The notes below the pieces were generated by a model. The model had not been told where the DNA came from. It worked only from the letters and a program-made list of their open reading frames with translations, and searched no databases. Shown one piece after another: positions 22,001 to 32,711 of a stretch of DNA of 64,000 bases. Every line of letters begins with the position of its first letter. Within the stretch, counting starts at the first letter, position 1. Origin of the DNA: Patella vulgata (taxonomy: Eukaryota; Mollusca; Gastropoda; Patellidae); NCBI RefSeq assembly GCF_932274485.2, contig NC_065880.2, positions 91,894,730 to 91,958,729 on the forward strand, in the 5' to 3' direction. The position numbers were made by a program, and so were the translations under genes.

Positions 22001-25000
22001 CTTGAGTCCATTCCTTTTTTAGATACAAAAAAAGCGTTTCTTGAAACTACTCTTAGAGAAATACATGTAATGGTATATAAAAAAATTACATTAAAAAAAG
22101 AAATAAACACATTTTTTTTGTTAATATTTTCAAATCTTCAGGCCATATTAATATCATATATATATTTATTGTTTTTTTTCTAGATATAGTCTTTAAATAT
22201 AGCTTACAAGATTTTTTCCCCGTTGAGGATCCTGCTTGGTTAAATGATGTTCCTACTAATGACAAATCATGGCCATTTTTCTCAGACAAAAAGTTAGAAA
22301 AAATATGGAAAGCAGCATCGCTTTCTGACTTTTCAGGTGAGTGAACAATGTGAAATCTTTTATCGGCAATGGGAAATATGATGTAAGTTTTGTATATTGG
22401 AGGTGGAAGTGGGTGTCCGAATGGTTAGCACGTCCATGCTGTATCATATGGTCTGTCATTGAGTCAACTGGTGTGGTTTCGATTCCCTGGTTGTACGTGA
22501 CAAGGAGTAGAGTCGCCTATCCAACCTCGTGGGTTTTCTTCTGGGACCTCCAGTTTCTTCCCACTGCTAAAGACCCCTACACGCAAGCGAACTATTGAAA
22601 TAAAATTGAACCATGTGTTAGTCCCGAAATAACCTAGTTTGTGTGTCTCTCTCTGTGTATATTGGAGACAAACAAGAGGGATTTTTTTATGGTCTATGTC
22701 TGATGCGAGACTCAGGTGTCACATCCTTGTAATGAAATGGGCTTAACCGTTAAACGACATGCTATGATTATGAATGAAATTTTGACGGCTTGCTCTTCAT
22801 CAAGCTCGGTTTTATTTATCTGTACGCCGAGTAGATAGATATCATGCTCATAGCACACTGCAGGTTTTTTATTATTTACTGTTGTATTTGAAATCGAAAT
22901 AAAGAGTAGCCAAAAGTTCGCTCATAACACACTGCAGGGAGTTTTATTTGGAAGATGATTGAACATAATGCACAGGTATCAACACTCAGCAAACCTCAGC
23001 AGATTCCAGTACCCTAGCTCTAGCCTCGGTAAATTCCGGGATTACCAGTGGCGTTGCCCATGACAACGCCTTTGAAGAATGTTTTATCATACAAATATTT
23101 CAAAGTCTGAAGCTGTTTTACTTTCAAGTTTATCCGATTTTTTTCAAACAAGGACAACTTTGCACTGAAAATTCTACACACTCTGCGAACGACGCAATTT
23201 TGAGAACTTAGTTTTAGAAGCGGCAAGTTTTCCAGCAAGTGGCGCATCACAATTGTATAGGCGTAGGTACATATGACTTACCGTCATACAGCTGAGGCTA
23301 GATGTAGAGTAACGAAATCTGCCGAGGTTTGCCGAGTGAAGTTTTTATTGTTGTATAAAGGGAAATAACTCAGATGTCGGTCATTGTTTTTTAGAGGATG
23401 AACTGGATAAATTACGTGACGAATTTAGACATCAACAGATGAAAATTGATGAATTGAATGCCCTAAAAGATCAAGTTGAAGGTACGGTAAATATTTGTTA
23501 TATGCCCACATTGAAAAGTTGTTGTATCTGGTCATCACTGTGTCCGTTGGTTGGTTGGTCCGACACCCACAATTGCTTGGGGTGGGTTGGCTGATCATAA
23601 GGTCTTTAATTCAGTCAAGTGTCGGGATTTCGATTCCCCACATGTACATGACAAGGATTAATGTCGCCTATCCAACCTCATGGGTTTTCACTGGGTCCTC
23701 TGGTTTCCTCCTGCTGTTAAAGATCACTACGCTCAAGTGAATTGTTGAATTAAAATTTAACCATGTGTTAGTCCCCAAATGACCTAGTTTGTGTCGAGTG
23801 GGCGATCAACGATATTTCTCTCTCTCTCATGAGCGGTTTGTTGTCGCTCGATGGATTTGTTGTTCTGGATGGTCCAGGTTGCTAAAGAGTTAACTTAATT
23901 AACCATATTTATATAATTTCAGATATTAACGACAATACAATCCATAATAATAAAAATGGTGGGAATGATTTCCCTTCAGCAAGCGATAAGAAGACTGCGA
24001 TGAAAGATACTAATCGTGCCATTAAGGAGGGTTATATACGATTACAGAATATGATGGAGAAAACTAAAGATGGGGTGGACTTTAAAGATCCACGTGTATA
24101 CCAGCTGTGGGCCCTCGTTAAAAAAGCCAATTTATCTCAAGAAGAGATGGAATCTTTTAGGGTATGTTCTTTCAGTTTTCTATTGGGGGTGTTGCATAGT
24201 CGAATGGTTAGCACGTGGGTGCTGTATCATTAGGTCTGTCATTGAATCAACTGGTGTGGTTTCGATTCCCAGGTTGTACGTTTCCTCCCACTGCTAAAGA
24301 CCCCTACGCGGAAGCGAATGGTAGGAAAAAAAATGGAACTAGTCCCGAAATGACCTAGTCTGTGTCGAGTGGACGTTAAACCATTTCTCTCTCTATAGCC
24401 ATTCCTTGTAAGTATGAGAGTCACGGTGGCTCAGTGAGTAAGATGCTGCCTTGCTAGCCTGAAGGTTGTGAAAGTTCAATCCTGGTCTTGGCGAAGAAGC
24501 TTTGTGATTTTACAGCGTGGTTTCTCCTTGCCAGTGGTGCAGGATGGAGAGCCTGACAAGGACAGCTGTCTTGTCATTCGGATGGGATGAAAAGCCAGGG
24601 TCCCGTGTACATATTGTTGTGTACGTAAAAAGATTCCTTGGCAGTTAGAATTCAATGTAAGAGTAGGGTATAGCGCAAGCGTATTATTGAAATAAAATTG
24701 AACTATATATTAGTCCTGAAATGTCGAGTGGACGCTAAACCCCATCTCATTTCATTTCGATTATGTTAAAATTATGGTGGCCCAATGGTTAATACGGGCA
24801 CGTTACATCATAAGGTCTGTCATTGAGTTAAGTGGCGAGGTTGTGATTCCCCACTTGTACGTGACAAGGACATTGCAATAAAATTGAACCATATGTTAGT
24901 CCCGAAATGACCTAGATTGTGTCTTAAACCCTCTCTGTCTCTCTCTGTCTCTCTCTCTACATGGGTCCTTACAGTATGTATTTTGTATTTCGTAGGAAGA

Positions 25001-25967
25001 ATTACGTCATTTTGAACATCGGATAGAAAAACATGAATATATGCAAGGTCAAGTTGAACTGTCTAAGTTAGGTTTAGAAGACGAAGTTAAAGATGGCCGA
25101 TATCCACAAAAACATCTCGACTTAGAAGAAAAGGCGAAACAATATAAACATAAGGTAAATAGTTTCAAGTATTATTTTCATGCACCAGTTCTATGAGGGC
25201 CTGCTCTAATACAGTCTGATTAAGATACAGATCTATATTTCGTTTCGTTTTTTATACTTTCGATTAACCAATCAGCGTCGATGTTTCTAGTGGGTTACCC
25301 ACAACAGACTGTTTCATTGGCTAATCCCTCACATCATCCACAACGCTGGTTATAAAACAACTCTTCCAGATCCTAGTGTAGTAATAACAAGTTAAACAAA
25401 TTTTTGAACGAAACGAAACGAAATAGGATCTGTATTTTAATCCAATTGACTCCAATATGAGACAAAGAGAATGAAATGAAATGGGGTTAAACATCTTAAT
25501 TTCCTGCATCAGTTGTTGTAATGAAAATGGAAATACGCCATTCAGTACGTTATGAGGGAAATTTTGCCCAGATTGTGGCGTGTATAGTTTTTCAGGTATT
25601 TCAGGGTATTACAACAACTCCATGGGAACCCAACATGATTAATTCTGAGTTACGATATTTTCATGCATATTTTAGGAACCAATTGGTATACGAGAAACAG
25701 GGATAGGTTTTTCACCCGAATATGTGTTAGGAAATAATTAGGAAATTTGAGTTTAAATTTTCTTCTTTCAATAATTCATTCAGAATTTCAACTTGTTATA
25801 TGTATAGGTTTTTAGCGAATACGTATTTAGATTTCAAAAAAGTAAAAAATCTGCCTTGTTTATCAATAATTTATTTTTATTTTTTGATTTATTTTCAGAT
25901 GAAGAAACTCCATATTGATTTACAGAATCGTGTGAATAAAGTAATCCAGCGACACACAGAATTATAA
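19004..25967 (+). CDS. LRPAP1: LRP-associated protein 1 (RAP), seven exons
   Basis: Exons: 19004-19162, 20547-20688, 22184-22336, 23395-23481, 23923-24161, 24996-25154, 25899-25967. All junctions are GT-AG and phase-consistent (335 codons; human about 357). RAP is an ER chaperone that keeps LDL-receptor-family proteins from binding ligands early. Visible here are a signal peptide at residues 1-19 (MKCLLVFLSITVCLVDHGYS), the domain 1 helix FRMNKINLLWEKAKK, a second RAP helix KLEKIWKAASLSDFS, domain 3 DPRVYQLWALVKKANLS ... RHFEHRIEKHEYMQ, and a C-terminal HTEL (332-335), a KDEL-type retrieval signal like the human HNEL. K272 aligns with the receptor-binding lysine I recall as K256 of mature human RAP; its partner K253 is R269 here. 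Every intron except perhaps intron 1 holds SINE or MITE insertions. The weakest junction is the exon 2 donor (AGAA|GTAATG). Confidence 0.95.
20430..20505 (+). mobile_element. SINE-A 3' fragment
   Basis: ATTAGCCCAGCTAGTTCCGG ... GATGTTAAACCCC. It ends just before LRPAP1 exon 2. Confidence 0.65.
20777..21022 (+). mobile_element. SINE-A copy in LRPAP1 intron 2
   Basis: Begins at the box-B region (TTCGATCCCTGCATTGGCC), runs through AAGATCCCTTGGCCATTGG and CCTCATAGCACACTTTATGG, and ends CCCCATTTCATTTCATTT. Confidence 0.85.
21037..21316 (-). mobile_element. SINE-B copy
   Basis: Full length: GA tract, GGTCATTTTGGGACTAACAT, GGAGGAAACCGGAGGACCCG, and the head CGGCCGTCCATCCCC. Confidence 0.9.
21366..21896 (-). 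mobile_element. MITE-C copy split by a palindromic element
   Basis: The left end is CTGATTAAAATAC at 21369, and the family resumes with AGATCTATATTTTG at 21574. The far end near 21890 is GATCAGATTG. The interior includes CTGATTAGTTAATCAATTG. Confidence 0.7.
21382..21573. mobile_element. 192-bp palindromic MITE nested in MITE-C
   Basis: Arms of about 70 bp begin GGGCCCTTATTCACGAAAAC on both strands and include AATTTTAAGAAATACTGCAA. The loop is about 45 bp. The right arm has a 5-bp insertion (CATGT). It can fold into one long hairpin. Confidence 0.85.
22411..22659 (+). mobile_element. SINE-B copy
   Basis: Head GGGTGTCCGAATGGTTAGCA, body ACGTGACAAGGAGTAGAGTC, tail GTGTGTCTCTCTCTG. Confidence 0.85.
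23577..23831 (+). mobile_element. SINE-B copy, head degraded
   Basis: Recognisable from GATCATAAGGTCTTTAATTC to AACCATGTGTTAGTCCCC and the final TCTCTCTCTC. Confidence 0.8.
24184..24399 (+). mobile_element. SINE-B copy directly after LRPAP1 exon 5
   Basis: The head GTTGCATAGTCGAATGGTTA starts about 20 bp after the exon 5 donor. Part of the body is deleted. It ends GTTAAACCATTTCTCTCTC. Confidence 0.85.
24422..24755 (+). mobile_element. Chimeric SINE: A head and body, B 3' part, A tail
   Basis: SINE-A from GGTGGCTCAGTGAGTAAGAT to GAGTAGGGTATAGCGC. It then becomes SINE-B (ATTATTGAAATAAAATTGAA, TGTCGAGTGGACGCTAAACC) and finishes with the SINE-A tail TCATTTCATTTCG. Confidence 0.8.
24775..24958 (+). 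mobile_element. SINE-B copy, internally deleted
   Basis: GGTGGCCCAATGGTTAATAC ... GTACGTGACAAGGA, then jumps to AAAATTGAACCATATGTTAG. TC-rich tail. Confidence 0.8.
25212..25446. mobile_element. MITE-C copy with internal deletion
   Basis: Both TIR ends are present (GTCTGATTAAGATACAGATC and GGATCTGTATTTTAATCC), but about 110 bp of the interior is missing. Confidence 0.75.
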
Positions 25968-26097
25968 CCCAATCAGAATTAAAGTCATCCAGACATTAGC
26001 CCCAAAATTATAACACTTCCATTATTAAAATGATCCAGAGATTGACTCCAAAATTAGAACACTTCCATCATGAAAATGATCTAGACATTGGCCCCGA

Positions 26098-26291
26098 AAC
26101 TAGAACACTTGGCGTGAGGTGCACAGAACTGTGGGTTACCCACTAGAAACATCAACGCTGATTGGTTAATCAAATGCCTGATATCATAGGGTCAAAAGCC
26201 GTTCTTATTACCTCTGATCTTCATGTAGTGTAGGTCATTGAAAGTATAAAAAAAACAAAATGAAACATAGATCTGTATTTTAATCAGATTG
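26098..26291 (-). mobile_element. MITE-C fragment beside the LRPAP1 3' end
   Basis: Half of the family: GTGGGTTACCCACTAGAAAC ... GATCTGTATTTTAATCAGA. One TIR is lost. Confidence 0.7.
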
Positions 26292-26851
26292 TTGTACGAA
26301 AAAATGATAAAAAAAATTATTTGTCAATGCTTTGGAACACCATTGCTGTGGCCTTATCCATACCTGTATTAATGAATATTTTTAATGTTTGTTTGTGTGT
26401 ATAAAAGTTTGTGTTTTTTTTATTTTTCATGTATATGATTAATTAGGGTGAAAGTTTGTTTTATTGCATGATATTTATATTAACAAATGTATGTGAAATT
26501 ATTGGTGGTTTATCTATACTAATATTTGTGACTGTCGTTTTTTTGTCTGTCTGTCTGTCTGTCTGTTCAGGGTTGGTGGCTACACTAGGGTTGACCTGAG
26601 GCTAAGGGGTGTAACATGGCTTGATAGGAGACGGTCCTGCACATTTTAGCACATATGATGTCATATTTGGATTGTGGGTTGGGGTTAGGGTTAGGACAGG
26701 CAGATTTCGTCAAAGTCTCAAGATGTTAACAGGGCTAACCCTGGACCAAGCCTAACCGTTACCCTAACTCTAACCTGGGATCCACATATGACATTAGATG
26801 TGCAGGACCTTCTCCGATCTAGCGTTCTGTGTTTGCGCGGGGTGGGGGAGG

Positions 26852-27101
26852 GGGTGGGGGCGAATGGTCAGCGTTTGTGCACTGTATCATAAGGTTTGTC
26901 ATTGATTCAACTTGCGTGGTTTCGATTCCCCGGTTGTACTTGACAAGGAGTAGGGTCGTTTGTCCAACCTCGTGGGTTTTCTCCGGATCCTCTGGTTTCC
27001 TCCCACAGCTAATTATTGAATTAAAATTGAACCATATGTTAGTCCCAAAATGACCTAGTTTGTGCAAGTGGACCTTAAACCCTATTTCTCTCCCTCTCTC
27101 T
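26852..27101 (+). mobile_element. SINE-B copy
   Basis: GGGGCGAATGGTCAGCG ... CGATTCCCCGGTTGTACTTG ... TAGTCCCAAAATGACCTAG ... TCTCTCCCTCTCTCTC. Confidence 0.85.
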
Positions 27102-27220
27102 CCGGCTTGGTAGCAATTCCGGTTTCGAAGTTATGCTACCCCCGGTTCCTGTCTTTACTCGTGCTAACCCAGGTCAACTGCTAGTATTATATTATTTGTC
27201 TGAGTGGTTTCATATATTAA

Positions 27221-27585
27221 AGATACATTATGGGAGATTAGATAAAGAGCTGGTAGTTCTCACTACTAGATACTATAAAGGGAATTTGCTGAAAATTTAA
27301 GTCAAATTGTTCCACTATGAACCGAGATTTTAGCGATTGAATTTTCGGCCTAGCCTCGATCATCATTACTAAAGTCGGTAGAATAAAAAACATAGTCTTG
27401 GTTATCCATTTCATGATTAAATTATGAATGGAACCTAATCCAATAAACATCGCAGGCTAGCGATGCCATCGAGAGTTGATTATGGTCTGGATAAGTTAAT
27501 TAATGTCTAATTAATAATTTATATAACATTTCAGGCCTAAAGAAAGACATGTAATAGACAGATTTAGCTCTTGTATAATGTATGT
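27221..27585 (+). mobile_element. MITE-D copy, TTAA target duplication
   Basis: AGATACATTATGGGAGATTA at the left, ATAATGTATGT at the right; TTAA at 27217-27220 and 27586-27589. Confidence 0.85.
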
Positions 27586-27835
27586 TTAACTGAAAGTGTC
27601 TAGTCATGTATTGGTTGACAGAAGGCCTCTATCTAGGCATTATTTCTCTCGTAGCACACTGTAATACAGTAGCCTACTTTAGATGATTGTAAATTATTTT
27701 AAAATTGTAATCTCATGTTATATAGATCTAGATATTTATATGTTTTATAAAATATACATTCCTGATAAAACTAATGGGTTTCTTGTATTTTGTAACGATG
27801 TTGAAATGATTTTCAAATGTTTGTTAAATGGGCAT

Positions 27836-28057
27836 TAGCCTGGATCATCATTACTAAAGTCGGCAAGATGAAAAAAAACAAAGTCTTGATTATCCATTTT
27901 GACCTTAAATCATCCATGATAAAATGTATTCAAATCCAGTAAATATCGCAGGCTAGCAATGGCATCGAGAGTTGATTATGGTCTGAATAAGTTTAGATAA
28001 CATTTCAGGCCTAAAGAAAGCCATACAGTAGGCGGATTTAGCTCTTGCATAATGTAT
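27836..28057 (+). mobile_element. MITE-D 3' half
   Basis: Starts inside the element (TAGCCTGGATCATCATTACT) and ends CAGTAGGCGGATTTAGCTC ... ATAATGTATGTTCAAA. Confidence 0.75.
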
Positions 28058-28439
28058 GTTCAAATGAAGGTTAACTATAATTATATATTCTTTATACAGT
28101 TATCAGACCCACGTAATGTCTACCATTCATGGAGTCTATGGGCCCAAGAATATCAAAGTTCAAGATTGAAATCGGCAATTATGCATAATTTTTTTTATTG
28201 TTCCTTTGAAGCTTATATAAGTATATACAAAAGTTTTCGCTTTCTGGCAATCTGCTAGTGAATCATCTAGATTTGGAAAGGAGAGGGAGGGGGACAATAA
28301 AGGTCTCCCCCCCCCCCCCAGCACATGTTTTTCCTCTCAAGGGCCCCTGTTACAGAAAACACATTCAAAACAAGTTTTGCTGAAATTGTTCAAGGATTCC
28401 AAGTATTTTACTCTACTACATAGGCCTTGATAGCTTAAA

Positions 28440-29330
28440 TTATATCAAGTATCGGAGAGTTTTTCCTGATATTTCGTCTCGTAAATATACAGAAAGCGTC
28501 CAAATATAACCTTATTTGACTTTGCAATTCAGAAAGATTTGTAGGGAAGAAGGGCTGAAAAATAATGACCAAGACAGTTTCCTCGGAGGTATGGTTTTGC
28601 CGCCGAAAGGCCACTCCATGCCCAATCACCGGAAATTTAACTTCCCGAGAAACTGGTGAATGAAAAAATGCCACACTAGACACTGTTTATTATTACACTG
28701 ATTTTAAATATTTTAATTTACGTGCAATTTGCAATGTCAGAAATATGTCGTAGTTATAGACGTTTTTATCGAATTGCTAAGTCGATTTACATTTGGTGGA
28801 GATGACATGTGACAGGCAGTATGATCGATTTCATTTAGCCTACTTTGATGAGTTCGTTAAATGCGCCGATAAGCTGTAAACAATTCTTGTGGCTGGACGT
28901 AGTTGAAAAACAATCGGTTGCCATGCAAGATACGCCCATATTTTGCAAGAGATGGACAGAGCTAGAACGAGCTAAAAAGTTTCATTGTGACCTCTATAGT
29001 GTCCACAAGCTAAAAATGTGATTTTTCGTACAATCAGCAGTGAAGTTTAGATCCGATACATGCCAATATCGAACGGAACCGAGATCTTTTGGAGATATTT
29101 CAAGTTTCATCAAAATCGGATAAGAATTGTTACTTGTAGATTGTCCGAACGGACAGAGCCGGCGACAATATACATCCACGTGAAAATGTGGGCTTATAAA
29201 AACATGTGATTACCCGATCAAATCGGTGATTTGTGGTAATCGCTTCGGGAATTGGTGTCGATAAATTTGTTGATCAGAAGAATCAATGATTTAAATGGAC
29301 ATTAAAGATGAAAATTTGATTGAAGGCAAA
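28440..29330. other. No gene; dispersed repeat at 28900-29215
   Basis: 28915-29215 (ATACGCCCATATTTTGC, CAAGTTTCATCAAAATCGGA, ATATACATCCACGTGAAAAT) matches 43370-43975 in order and content. This is a dispersed family of unknown type. No protein-like ORF elsewhere in the stretch. Confidence 0.55.
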
Positions 29331-29337
29331 TCACTTT

Positions 29338-29452
29338 GACTAAAGACCCCTACCCACGAGCGAATTATTGAAATATAGTTGAAACACATTTTAGTCCCGA
29401 AATGATCTAGTTTGTGTCGAGTGAACGTTAAACTCTCTCTCTCTCTCTCTCC
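29338..29452 (+). mobile_element. SINE-B 3' half
   Basis: ACTAAAGACCCCTACCCACG ... TGATCTAGTTTGTGTCGAG ... CTCTCTCTCTCTC. Confidence 0.8.
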
Positions 29453-29489
29453 GGTTGGGGTTTTATCTTAGTGCACACTACTAGATTAA

Positions 29490-30090
29490 TAATATATTAT
29501 TATCTTAACGTTGTGTAGCCGCTAGATAGAAATAGTTTTATCCGTAGAATTATATGTTTTACTGTATGCATACGTGAAGATATTAGCGGTGCTCACTACA
29601 AGATATATTATTATCTCGACGTTAGATATAGCCGCTAGTACAGAAATAATTTCATCAGCTTGCTTAGAAACACAATTCCGCTTCGTGGTCCTCCCTAATA
29701 AGCAAAATATATATGTTTGGAAAGCTTTTAACGGTTTATTAGGGAGGACCGTGTAGCGGAACTTCACGCTAGAAATTTTGGCTGCAGGCCTATATCAGAT
29801 CAATAATTGATTTGTACCAAGAATATCACCTTTCACATCTACTCGTACAAAAAGTAATAAAAACGTTCTTTTTAACTTAACATTTTCAACGGGTTGACTT
29901 TTTCATTAAGAAGACATTTTTTTGTAAATATTTAATGAACAGAATAAACATTCAAGGTATTTTATTATATCACCTTTCACATTTACTCGTACAAAAGCAA
30001 TAAAAACGTTTCTTTTAACATTTTTAACGGGTTGACTTTTTCATTTGGAAGACTTTTTTGTAAATATTTAATGAATAGAATAGATATTCG
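29490..30090. repeat. Two direct-repeat pairs and a 26-bp-arm hairpin
   Basis: Pair 1: TATATTATTATCTYRACGTT with AGCCGCTAG, at about 29495-29545 and 29600-29660. Hairpin: arms TTCCGCTTCGTGGTCCTCCC near 29676 and its complement near 29740. Pair 2: ACCTTTCACATYTACTCGTA ... GGGTTGACTTTTTCATT at about 29825-29950 and 29970-30085. No coding signal. Confidence 0.7.
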
Positions 30091-30503
30091 TCGTTTCTCA
30101 GACACATCAATATGTAAACGCTGTGGTCCAAAATGTCTATAGATTCATGGCTAAACCCATTTCATTGTATAGATCTCAATGCAGTAACTAATAAACGGCT
30201 TCCGACTCTTGTAAGAAATATTAAAAATAACATACAATTGAATAACTAAATATTGGCCGGTAATAATAGGAACCTAACAACTACACGCACAAGATATTTG
30301 GCTGAATGGTAAAATATACGAAGAATTATCGTAAAGCTCATTCATACCCAGTTTTCTCAGCCTATCCGAAGATTTCTTACAATTTTTCGAACCTTTTTAT
30401 AGACCCACCAAAATCGATTATCACGCCATTGGCCCATATTATGTGTTTTTGAATATTGGTGGCTATCTTATGGCGTTTATTTGATACGTATGAACCGCTT
30501 TGT

Positions 30504-31322
30504 GTTGTATACACGTGTATTTTATCTATGTATTGTATACACGTGTATTTTATCTATGTGTTGTATACACGTGTATTTTATCTGTGTGTTGTATACACGT
30601 GTATTTTATCAGTGTTGTATATACGTGTATTTTATCTATGTGTTGTATACACGTGTATTTTATCTATGTGTTGTATACACGTGTATTTTATCTGTGTGTT
30701 TTACACACGTGTATTTTATCTATGTGTTGTATACAAGTGTATTTTATCTATGTGTTGTATACACGTGTATTTTATCTGTGTGTTGTATACACGTGTATTT
30801 TATCAGTGTTGTATACACGTGTATTTTATCTATGTGTTGTATACACGTGTATTTTATCTGTGTGTTGTATACACGTGTATTTTATCAGTGTTGTATACAC
30901 GTGTATTTTATCAGTGTTGTATATACGTGTATTTTATCAGTGTTGTATACACGTGTATTTTATCAGTGTTGTATATAAATGTATTTTATCAGTGTTGTAT
31001 ATACGTGTATTTTATCAGTGTTATATATACGTGTATTTTATCTATGTGTTGTATACACGTGTATTTTATCTATGTGTTGTATACACGTGTATTTTATCTA
31101 TGTGTTGTATATACGTGTATTTTATCTATGTGTTGTGTACACGTGTATTTTATCTGTGTGTTTTACACACGTGTATTTTATCTATGTGTTGTATACACGT
31201 GTATTTTATCTATGTGTTGTATACACGTGTATTTTATCTGTGTGTTGTATACACGTGTATTTTATCTATGTGTTGTATACACGTGTATTTTATCTATGTG
31301 TTGTATACACGTGTATTTTACA
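30504..31322. repeat. 28/26-bp minisatellite, about 30 units
   Basis: Long units (28 bp) contain TGTATACACGTGTATTTTAT and TATGTGT/TGTGTGT; short units (26 bp) end CAGTGT. About 23 of 30 units carry a CACGTG E-box inside the palindrome ATACACGTGTAT. All three forward frames are open because the unit lacks stop codons. Confidence 0.95.
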
Positions 31323-31780
31323 TAATTATTTTAATAAATGTATTATGTGTATTTTGTCTAAATGTACTTGTAAATGCATGCGTGCTGCCTGTAATGAAGT
31401 AAACATCTGATATTATTTTTTATAAGAAAAACGGGAAAAGCTAAGAAAAACAACTTTATAATTGTTAAAAACATTCGTTACTGATTATAACCTCGCGATT
31501 ACGTTCTTTTTGACGGCTATATTATGAATATTGATTATCGATTTCGGGGACACTATACAAAATGGTTGACGAAGTTTGTAGTTGTACCGTTCTGGGTGAT
31601 TTTAGAACCTGTCAGTGACGTCACAATAAAACAACATCGGTTGACATACTTCAGAAATATAGCTTCCATCTGTATTTTTGTGTAGATTAATTGTGTCCAT
31701 GAAGCGGTTGTTGAGGAAGTTGGATTAAAGACCTATTGAGTCCCGGTATAAAAACATGCCGAGAAGGTAATTGTGATGTT
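31323..31780. other. No gene seen
   Basis: AT-rich spacer with no ORF of interest and no recognised repeat. Confidence 0.4.
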
Positions 31781-31784
31781 GTTA

Positions 31785-32035
31785 TTAAGTTTAACGTCCT
31801 ACTTTTCTCCACTAACAGAAATAATGAAGACCATCATACACGGGGTATGAAGAACACTTGGTCGGACAGCGACACTGTGGCCTACTCGTATTTCGAATTC
31901 AAACTGTCAAGAGTTCTATTACGTGTGCACACCAACGTGTACGCGGTACCTTTGATTTTTGTACCTTCCGAACGGCTAGACGCCCTTCATTGCTCAGTCC
32001 GCATTCCTACACCACTGGCAACGGAGCCGCGTTGG
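31785..32035 (-). mobile_element. SINE-A copy (minus)
   Basis: GTTTAACGTCCTACTTTTCT, CACTGTGGCCTACTCGTATT and CGAACGGCTAGACGCCC are the complement of the family body. Confidence 0.8.
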
Positions 32036-32215
32036 GTCGTTGAGTAAGACTCCAGCTTGCTAACCTTGATATCCCATCATCGATCCCGGTGTTGGCCCAG
32101 TAAGTTTCTTGTGATTTTTCTGCCAAGGAGACGCGTGATTCGTTCGGATTTGACAAAAACCCTAGGTCTCATTCACACATTGGCGTGCACGTAAAAGAAC
32201 CATAGGCAGTTTGTT
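32036..32215 (+). mobile_element. SINE-A 5' half, head to head with the previous copy
   Basis: GTTGAGTAAGACTCCAGCTT, ATCGATCCCGGTGTTGGCC and ATTGGCGTGCACGTAAAAGA. Confidence 0.75.
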
Positions 32216-32565
32216 AAGCTAGGGGTTTCGTGAAATACCTGTAATCCCTAAAATATTCAGAGGTTTAATGCAATCCTTAAGATATTTAGAGGTTTCAGTA
32301 ACAAACACAATATTATTCTCCAGGAATGTTTTCATTAAATTACCGGAGAAAAATGGGCGTGTGTTTTGGATAAGGAATCGAATCGGGGAAATAATCTTAG
32401 CATTGATGATTAGAAATAGAGGAACATTGGCTCACGGAAATAGAATATGGCTTACGTCGAATGAAACGCGTACCGGTACATATAGTTGTCTGAATCCATA
32501 CATGTTGAAATGAGTTATGCCCCCTTTGTTGTCTTGATTGTCAAAACGTCACTTAATACGTCAGT

Positions 32566-32582
32566 GATAAATATATATAAAT
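32566..32582 (+). promoter_or_regulatory. Possible TATA box of MMD
   Basis: AAATATATATAAATG lies about 135 bp upstream of the MMD start codon. It fits a TATA element by sequence and spacing, but in AT-rich DNA this is weak evidence. Confidence 0.3.
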
Positions 32583-32711
32583 GCACTGGATTGGGAATAC
32601 CCAAATGAAAGAAGTGTGTTATTTATTGTAGCCTACTGAAGAAAGAATGAAAAAACACAGAAACAAGTGAATATAATAATAAGTTTTTGGCTGACAGACT
32701 GAATCACAAAG

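Noticed and set aside
26550-26566. CTGTCTGTCTGTCTGT run as a regulatory element
   Set aside because: A short simple repeat with nothing around it to suggest function.
28435-28683. An 82-codon minus frame MSSVAFFHSPVSREVKF
   Set aside because: No splice context, no recognisable domain and no support from the other strand or repeats; length is within chance in this DNA.
30456-31410. Overlapping long open frames in all three forward frames, rich in CVVYTCILS / CCIHVYFI
   Set aside because: They are translations of the 28/26-bp minisatellite. The unit has no stop in any frame and its length is not a multiple of three, so every frame stays open.
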